Assembly: GCA_033850885.1 (NCBI GenBank)
Contig: JAWWPG010000056.1
Span: forward strand, 22,313 to 86,312
DNA: 64,000 nucleotides
Direction: 5' to 3'
Origin: JAWWPG01 sp033850885
GTDB taxonomy: Bacteria > Actinomycetota > Actinomycetes > Propionibacteriales > Nocardioidaceae
The position numbers and the translations under genes are program-made. Shown one piece after another: positions 58,626-64,000 of this stretch. Each line of letters starts with the position of its first letter. The stretch's first letter is position 1. Under the pieces are notes generated by a model that was not told where the DNA came from, ran no database searches, and saw only the letters and a program-made list of their open reading frames with translations.

Positions 58626-59696
58626 GTGACCATGGTGCCTCGTGTCGTCGTGCACATCGGCGCAGCCAAGACCGCGACGACGGCCATCCAGTACGCGTTG
58701 TACGAGAACAGCGACGTGCTGCGCGAGTTCGGTGTCTATCTCCCCCGGGCGGGGCGGTTCGAATTCGGCTCCAACAAGGTCGTCCACCACCATCTCGCCT
58801 GGGAGTATGTGGATCCGCAACGGTTCCGTCCCGAGATCGGTGGATGGGACGCCCTCGCCCAGGAGCTCCGCCAGGTGGACGCAGGGACGGTTCTGATCTC
58901 CTCCGAGTCGCTGGAACGTCTGACCTACTCCGGTGATCGCCGCAGGGAGCTCGAGGAACGGCTGACCCAGCTGTCGGACGACATCACGATCGTCTACGTG
59001 GTCCGAGACCAGCTTTCCCAGCTGAACAGCCTCTACACCCAGAACGTCAAGTCGTTCCGTACCACAGAGCGCTTCAAGCCGGCCGTCCGAAAGGCGTTGA
59101 GCTCCGGAAACCTCAACTTCGACCGGATCTTCAGGCCCTGGTACAGGTCGAAGATGCTGACGTTCGTCGCGGTGCCGTTCGAGTCCCTCACGGCGGCGGA
59201 CCCGCTGCTCGGTCTGCTCGGGGCCGCCAAGATCGACGTACCGGCGGACCGGTTGACGACAACACGGACCGGCGCCAACGAGTCCCTAGGCCCGGTCGGG
59301 GTGGAGGCGGCCAAGCTGCTGGGAGGCTACCTGCGCGGCATCGACCCGGAGTTCACGCACAAGAGTGGCGCAGCGCAGAAGATCTACCGGCTGGCTGCCG
59401 GCCGCGCTCGCGAGAACGGGTGGTGCGCGGACAAGTTCTGGGGCTGGGATCCCCAGCTGGCACAGCACGTCGCCGATCGCTTCTTGGAGGCGAACCGCAG
59501 GTTCGCGAGGGCTGTGTGGGGGCGCGGGCAGTCTGTGTCGATGCCGGTGGACCGACCTCAGATGACAGCGAGCCTCATCGATCTCCCGCCCGAGGAGATC
59601 GACGTCGTGCAGTCCTACGTTTCCAGCATGGGCAGGCGATACCTCGAGCTGCGAACCGGTCGGTCCTACCCGTCCGCTCGAGCCGAACTCCAGTGA
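58626..59696 (+). CDS. Sulfotransferase-family protein
   Basis: 356-residue protein of the PAPS-dependent sulfotransferase fold. HIGAAKTATTAIQYALYEN is the 5'-phosphosulfate loop and YVVRDQLSQLNSLYTQNV contains the 3'-phosphate-binding Arg-x7-Ser/Thr-type segment. It is more diverged from the other two sulfotransferases of this island than they are from each other. GTG at 58626 or ATG at 58632 can start it. Lies between the exported sulfatase and the next sulfotransferase, all on the plus strand. The acceptor is unknown. Confidence 0.83.
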   Translation: MTMVPRVVVHIGAAKTATTAIQYALYENSDVLREFGVYLPRAGRFEFGSNKVVHHHLAWEYVDPQRFRPEIGGWDALAQELRQVDAGTVLISSESLERLTYSGDRRRELEERLTQLSDDITIVYVVRDQLSQLNSLYTQNVKSFRTTERFKPAVRKALSSGNLNFDRIFRPWYRSKMLTFVAVPFESLTAADPLLGLLGAAKIDVPADRLTTTRTGANESLGPVGVEAAKLLGGYLRGIDPEFTHKSGAAQKIYRLAAGRARENGWCADKFWGWDPQLAQHVADRFLEANRRFARAVWGRGQSVSMPVDRPQMTASLIDLPPEEIDVVQSYVSSMGRRYLELRTGRSYPSARAELQ

Positions 59697-59717
59697 ACGA
59701 GAGGCATCAAAACCGGG

Positions 59718-61016
59718 ATGGCCATGACTACCTCCGAGACGACAGCGGTGTTCCTGCACATCGGAACCATGAAGAGCGGGACGTCCTACCTGCAGACCAT
59801 CCTGCGCCGCAACGACCAAGCCCTGGCCGAGGTTGGAGTTCTGCAGATGACGCGACTGCTCGGAGCAGTCGGCGACATCAGGGGGCGAGAAGGCAGGACG
59901 TGGCGCAAGGACTTCACCGGTCAGTGGCCCAAGATGATGAGGACAATCGAGGCCTGGCCCGGCCACACGGCGATCCTCAGCCAGGAGTTTCTCGCTGCCT
60001 CCGAACCGGCCGACGTCAGACGTGTCGTCGAGGGGCTGGGTGACCGCCCGGTCACGGTCATCATCACCGCACGCGACCTGCTGCGCATCATCCCCTCTCA
60101 GTGGCAGACGAGTGTGCGCAGCAACGCCAGGATGTCGTTCGCCGACTTCGTCGACACTGTCCTCGCTCCCCCCGAAGCGACCTCCACGAAGCGGGGCTCC
60201 ATCTTCTGGCGCAGCCACGACCTGGGCAGCATCGCGGAGATGTGGGCAGAGGTGGCAGGTCCGGAGAACGTCGTCATGGTGACGGTGCCGCCACCGGGTG
60301 GGCCGCCGGATCTGCTCTGGAGAAGGTTCGCCGCCGTGGTCGGTCTTGACCCGGACGCCTTCGACGCGACACCGGACGCCAACGCCAACGTCTCGTTGAG
60401 CTACTCGACGGTTGAGATGCTGCGTGACGTCAACAAGCATCTGGGTGGGACGCTTGACGCCATTGAGCACCGCCGGCTGGTCTGGGGCTTCCTGGCGAGC
60501 AAGCTGCTTCAGAACCGGGCGAGCAAGGAGGACTCTGCCGAGCGGCCGCGCCTGAGCGCGAAGTCGCACGAGCTGGTGAGGGAACGCGTCGACCTCATGA
60601 TCGCCGGAGTGCGAAAGTCGGGGATCCGCGTCATGGGGGACCTCGAGGACCTTCGAGTAGCACCGTACGCCGGGCCGGAGGACCAGGACGAGCGTTCCGG
60701 GCCGACCCATCCGGTACCTGCCACCGCCTCCTGGGTCATCGCGAAGATGCTGGGCAGGATCGCGAATCTCGAGCGGCAGCTGGCCGCGCAGAGACCGCCG
60801 TCAGCATCGGACCACGAGGCGGCATCCGAGGACGAGGCGGCACCGGACCACGACGCAGCCCACGACGACGACGCAGCAGCCTACAGCGACGAGGCGGTAC
60901 CGGAACACGGTGTGGACGAAGATCTGGAGGAGCCACCCGATGCGGCTGGCGATGGCCGCAACAGGAAGCGGCAACGAGCCAAGCGAAGGAGGAGGCGTGA
61001 GGATCAGGGGCGGTAG
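59718..61016 (+). CDS. Sulfotransferase-family protein with acidic then basic tail
   Basis: 432-residue protein. Residues 1-330 are a sulfotransferase domain with FLHIGTMKSGTSYLQTIL (5'-phosphosulfate loop) and VTVIITARDLLRIIPSQWQT (3'-phosphate-binding region). From about 350 the protein has a disordered tail rich in Ala, Asp, Glu and His and ends in a strongly basic stretch (RKRQRAKRRRRR). Close paralogue of the gene at 62620; the shared segment NVSLSY with EMLR is very similar. Its end overlaps the converging sulfatase gene by 13 bases. Confidence 0.83.
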   Translation: MAMTTSETTAVFLHIGTMKSGTSYLQTILRRNDQALAEVGVLQMTRLLGAVGDIRGREGRTWRKDFTGQWPKMMRTIEAWPGHTAILSQEFLAASEPADVRRVVEGLGDRPVTVIITARDLLRIIPSQWQTSVRSNARMSFADFVDTVLAPPEATSTKRGSIFWRSHDLGSIAEMWAEVAGPENVVMVTVPPPGGPPDLLWRRFAAVVGLDPDAFDATPDANANVSLSYSTVEMLRDVNKHLGGTLDAIEHRRLVWGFLASKLLQNRASKEDSAERPRLSAKSHELVRERVDLMIAGVRKSGIRVMGDLEDLRVAPYAGPEDQDERSGPTHPVPATASWVIAKMLGRIANLERQLAAQRPPSASDHEAASEDEAAPDHDAAHDDDAAAYSDEAVPEHGVDEDLEEPPDAAGDGRNRKRQRAKRRRRREDQGR

Positions 61017-62623
61017 CCCTTTTTCTCGTCCCACGTCCTGACCTCCACCCGGGCCTTCCACTCCTCCCACCGGTCGGCGAGATCCGCCACGATCTCCGGA
61101 TGGGCCGAGGCGAGGTCGTGCGTCTCCGTCCGGTCGGTGACCATGTCGAAGAGAGCCCATCCGTTCCCGGTCGGCTCCTCGTCGACGATCTTCCAGCGGT
61201 CCGACCTGACCGCGCGATGGCCAAGGTGCTCCCAGTAGAGGAGCTCCCGCCGCTGCATCTTCTGCTCGGTGGGGGACCTCAGGAGATGGGCGAAGCTTTC
61301 CCCCTCGACCGGGCGGATCCTCCGGTCGCCGTACTCCCGGGGATACTCCCCACCGGACAGCTCCATGAAAGTCGGCATCAGGTCCATGACGTGCAGCACG
61401 GACTCCGTATCGGTCTCCCCGGCCGAGAGCGCCCCCGGCCAGCTCATGATGCAGGGTCCGGCAATGCCGCCTTCCTCGAGCCACCTCTTGAACCGCCTGA
61501 ACGGGCTGTTGCTCGCGTTCGCCCAGGAGAGCCCGTAGCTCTGCCAGGTGTCACTAGGCCCCGGGATGACCTTCGGGTCGTTGCCTGCCCGCATCGGCCC
61601 ACCGTTGCGGGTGGGAACCCGTTGGTGGGTCCTGATGGAGAGCTCGTTGGAGCATGCTCCGTTGTCGGACATGAAGAGGACAAGGGTGTTGTCGACGATC
61701 CGGAGGTCACGAAGGCACGACATGATGTCGCCGATACCGCGGTCCATATGGGCCACCTGAGCCGCGTAGGTGGCCATCCGGGCGTCCTGCCAGACCTTGT
61801 CCGGCTCACCCTCCCACTCGCCGGCGCCTTCGTCGGGGTCCGGGAGGGCCCAGTCCGGCGCCACGACGCCTTGCTTGATGGCGGCGAGATATCGCGTCCT
61901 CCGAAGCTCCTCCCACCCTTCGAGATACCTGCCCCGATAACGGGCGATATCAGTGTCGAAGGCCTGCAGAGGGAAATGCGGCGCGTTGTATGCGACGTAC
62001 ATGAAGAACGGCCGGTCGTCCTGGCTGAACCTGCGGATCGTCGCCGTGGCGTGCTGTGTTGTGGCGTCGGTGAGGTGGAAGTCGGGATCATCGGAGATGC
62101 CGATGAGCTCCCCGTTGAGGTACCGCTCCGTCGTGTAGTAACCGTTTCCCCCGATGCCGCACAGGGACTCGTCGAAGCCTCGACGGTGTGGCCAGCAATG
62201 CATTCGGCGGTTGCCCGCGACATGCCATTTCCCGGATATCCCGGTGTGGTACCCGGCCCCTCGCAGGGCCTCCCCGAGCGTGACGCAGCGTCGGTTCAGG
62301 AACCCCTGGTACGGCGGCGTGCCCTGGTCCTGGGTGAGCAGTCCGACGCCGGTCTGGGTCGGGTAGAGACCCGTCAGGAGGGACGCCCGCGTCGGGCTGC
62401 AGCGACAGTTGTTGTACATCTGGGTGTAGCGTCTGCCGCTGGTGGCGAGCGCATCGAGGTGGGGTGTCTCGATCTCGCCGCCGAAGCACCCGACGTCTGA
62501 GAAGCCCATGTCGTCAGCGAGGATCACGATGATGTTCGGGCGCGAGGCAGCGGCGCTGTCCCCGGCGTCGACTGGGCCCCCGCCCTCGCGCTCAGGTTGC
62601 TGGGAGCGGGTCGGGTCGCTCAT
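61004..62623 (-). CDS. Sulfatase without signal peptide
   Basis: 539-residue type I sulfatase. The catalytic motif C75-S-P-T-R79 matches CxPxR; IVILADDMGFSDVGCFGGE supplies metal-binding Asp residues; SDNGACSNEL and WANASNSPFRRFKRW match the exported paralogue at 56794. No signal peptide or lipobox is seen, so this copy should be cytoplasmic unless another export route is used. It overlaps the next sulfotransferase gene by four bases. With that gene it mirrors the sulfatase-sulfotransferase order of the plus strand. Confidence 0.9.
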   Translation of the reverse strand: MSDPTRSQQPEREGGGPVDAGDSAAASRPNIIVILADDMGFSDVGCFGGEIETPHLDALATSGRRYTQMYNNCRCSPTRASLLTGLYPTQTGVGLLTQDQGTPPYQGFLNRRCVTLGEALRGAGYHTGISGKWHVAGNRRMHCWPHRRGFDESLCGIGGNGYYTTERYLNGELIGISDDPDFHLTDATTQHATATIRRFSQDDRPFFMYVAYNAPHFPLQAFDTDIARYRGRYLEGWEELRRTRYLAAIKQGVVAPDWALPDPDEGAGEWEGEPDKVWQDARMATYAAQVAHMDRGIGDIMSCLRDLRIVDNTLVLFMSDNGACSNELSIRTHQRVPTRNGGPMRAGNDPKVIPGPSDTWQSYGLSWANASNSPFRRFKRWLEEGGIAGPCIMSWPGALSAGETDTESVLHVMDLMPTFMELSGGEYPREYGDRRIRPVEGESFAHLLRSPTEQKMQRRELLYWEHLGHRAVRSDRWKIVDEEPTGNGWALFDMVTDRTETHDLASAHPEIVADLADRWEEWKARVEVRTWDEKKGYRP

Positions 62624-63756
62624 CTTCCCAGTCTCGCGGCTCTGGCGTCTCTACGGTGCGCGTTGCGACCTTCCCCTGGCAGGTCGGACGAGCCACCGCC
62701 TTTGCGCTGGGCAAGCGCCAGCTCGATGAGGAGCTGGGAGATCAGGTAGGGGACGACGTCGGGGACCCGCTCCTGAGGGGGTGTGGACTCCGAGACGTCC
62801 GGATCGCCCGCGAACGGCGCCACCTCGAGCTCACTCAGGTCACCGACGACGCGTACGCGGGAGCAACGCAGGGTGCCCACCATCTCCGCGGCCAACGCGC
62901 TGACCCTGGCGTGAGAGGCGGGACCGAGGGCGGGACGGTCCCGAGTCGCCGCCTGACGCGGGGCGTCGCGCAGGACCTTGTTGGCGAAGAAGTTGTTGAC
63001 CAGCGACCGGTACTCGACCGGGCCGAGCCGGTCACCAAGGAGCACATTGACCTGGCGGAGCATCTCGGTCTCGCCATAGCTCAGGGATACGTTGCTGGTG
63101 GAGTCCGGCTCGTGATCGTAGGCGGCAGGATCGATGCCCACCACGTGGGCAAAACGGCTCCACAGCAGGTCAGGCGGCGCCTCGGACGGCGGGACAGTGA
63201 CGACGACGACGTTCTCCGCCCCCACGGTGTCGCACCAGGCACTGGTGATCCGGGCCAGGTCCTGGTGTGCCCAGAACCCCCGATGCGCCCGAAGGGCGGC
63301 CCCCTGGGTGCCGGGCTCGTCGAGGAGGATTCCGACGTACTCGGCGAACAACCATGTCTTGGCGCCCTTGACCACCGTCTGCCAGTGGGAGGGAATGACA
63401 CGCGCAAGATCCCGCGCCGTGATGATGACGGTGACCCGGTGTGGCGCCAATGACTCCGCGATGGCGTCGGCCTGCTCGTGGGTTGCGGCCCCGAGGAACT
63501 CGTGGGAGGCCACGACCCGGTCTCCCTGCCATGCCGCGATCTCGGAGACGACCCGCGGCCACTCGCCACGGGTCTCCATGGTCCGGCGTCGGCCCGGCTT
63601 ACCGAGCGCATCGGTCGCCGCCGCCACCATGCGGTCGGGAACGAAGACCCCGGCCTGCTCCAGTGCCGTCTTGTTCCGCTTGAGCACAGCCTGGAGGTAT
63701 GACGTCCCGCTCTTCATGGTGCCGATATGGAGAAACACGTCGCGGGGGGAGGTCAT
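62620..63756 (-). CDS. Sulfotransferase-family protein, paralogue of the 59.7-kb gene
   Basis: 378-residue sulfotransferase-fold protein with FLHIGTMKSGTSYLQAVL and VTVIITARDLARVIPSHWQT, nearly the same motifs as the protein at 59718. It lacks the long Asp/Glu tail of that paralogue. The ATG at 63756 has a purine-rich GGAGGAC upstream; the longer frame crosses the terminal palindromic repeat and was rejected. Cotranscribed with the downstream sulfatase (four-base overlap). Confidence 0.84.
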   Translation of the reverse strand: MTSPRDVFLHIGTMKSGTSYLQAVLKRNKTALEQAGVFVPDRMVAAATDALGKPGRRRTMETRGEWPRVVSEIAAWQGDRVVASHEFLGAATHEQADAIAESLAPHRVTVIITARDLARVIPSHWQTVVKGAKTWLFAEYVGILLDEPGTQGAALRAHRGFWAHQDLARITSAWCDTVGAENVVVVTVPPSEAPPDLLWSRFAHVVGIDPAAYDHEPDSTSNVSLSYGETEMLRQVNVLLGDRLGPVEYRSLVNNFFANKVLRDAPRQAATRDRPALGPASHARVSALAAEMVGTLRCSRVRVVGDLSELEVAPFAGDPDVSESTPPQERVPDVVPYLISQLLIELALAQRKGGGSSDLPGEGRNAHRRDARAARLGR

Positions 63757-63954
63757 CGGCAGCTGGGTCCTCCTCCTCGGCAACAGGCACCCCGTCCCCA
63801 GGCCGGCGGCCGAGAGCAGTCGGTTCCGTCGGTTGAGCAGGGACAGCCAGATCGTAGTCCAGCCACCTGGACGCTCCCAAACGTCACCAGAGCGCGAACC
63901 TGGTCCGGCTTGGTCCGTCGCTCGCCGTACTCGATCACCCGGTCCCTGCCCGCG

Positions 63955-64000
63955 TTTGAGTGGTGCACCACCCAAGCACACCTCAAGCCACCCAAATCTG
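63955..64000. repeat. Palindromic intergenic repeat, family A copy, cut by window edge
   Basis: TTTGAGTGGTGCACCACCCAAG (first hairpin, one mismatch in the palindrome) is followed by CTCAAGCCACCCAAATCTG, the left half of the second hairpin seen at 19.1 kb. The right half lies outside the window. The order and spacing of both hairpins match the 19.1-kb copy. Confidence 0.8.

Noticed and set aside
63757..63981. Extended N-terminus of the last sulfotransferase
   Set aside because: It crosses the family A repeat and lacks similarity to the paralogue, whose homology begins at the ATG at 63756.

Overview
The window is high-GC DNA from an actinobacterium. Supporting markers are mshA (mycothiol synthesis), carD, senX3-regX3, an hbhA-type gene block, frequent GTG starts and tight ATGA/GTGA overlaps. 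The gene order gpmA, phoU, senX3-regX3, carD, ispD, ispF, cysS, rlmB resembles Propionibacteriales such as Nocardioidaceae; that placement is inferred from gene content and order only.

Layout. 1-5.7 kb: a minus-strand sulfate-assimilation run (asparaginase, cysC, a TauE/SafE permease, cysD, and cysN cut by the window edge). 5.8-8.2 kb: HTH regulator, hbhA-like gene, DUF2516 gene and an alpha/beta hydrolase. 8.2-12.5 kb: macrodomain protein, typA, and a DGPF/ECF42 sigma-factor pair. 12.6-27.1 kb: mostly core functions, with mshA, ybjN-like, gpmA, the phosphate-signalling divergon phoU | senX3-regX3, a lipoprotein, carD, ispD facing ispF, a membrane-anchored molybdopterin enzyme, cysS, rlmB and an acyl-CoA dehydrogenase. 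27-35.5 kb: DUF4032 protein, a two-component system behind an Asp-rich repeat protein, csbD-soxR facing a split transketolase across a SoxR-box-like promoter, and an aminotransferase-sulfotransferase pair.

35.5-43.8 kb is a catabolic island. It encodes a benzoate/2-aminobenzoate-type CoA ligase, acyl-CoA dehydrogenase, enoyl-CoA hydratase, a fused flavin monooxygenase/old-yellow-enzyme protein of the 2-aminobenzoyl-CoA (salicyloyl-CoA) type, a RidA protein, an SDR and a PaaX regulator. Together these look like aerobic CoA-dependent breakdown of anthranilate or a similar aromatic acid. 43.8-53 kb is accessory: chromate transporter, tRNA-Thr(UGU), a lower-GC homocysteine methyltransferase, a kinase-phospholyase fusion, an SDR, a secreted phosphodiesterase, and a hairpin-rich non-coding stretch at 51.2-52.0 kb. 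53-63.8 kb carries a cupin, a threonine-synthase-like enzyme, a GlgC-like nucleotidyltransferase and a two-armed sulfatase/sulfotransferase island; the sulfotransferases would use PAPS of the kind cysNDC makes at the other end.

Two or three families of dispersed palindromic intergenic repeats run through the window. One is centred on GTGGTGCACCAC (19.1, 28.3 and 64.0 kb). A second has arms AATTGCGGGAAAGT and ACTTTCCCGCAATT (4.7 and 35.4 kb). A possible third lies at 15.4 kb. They are the most interesting structures not explained by the genes. No CRISPR array, insertion sequence, rRNA or prophage was seen.
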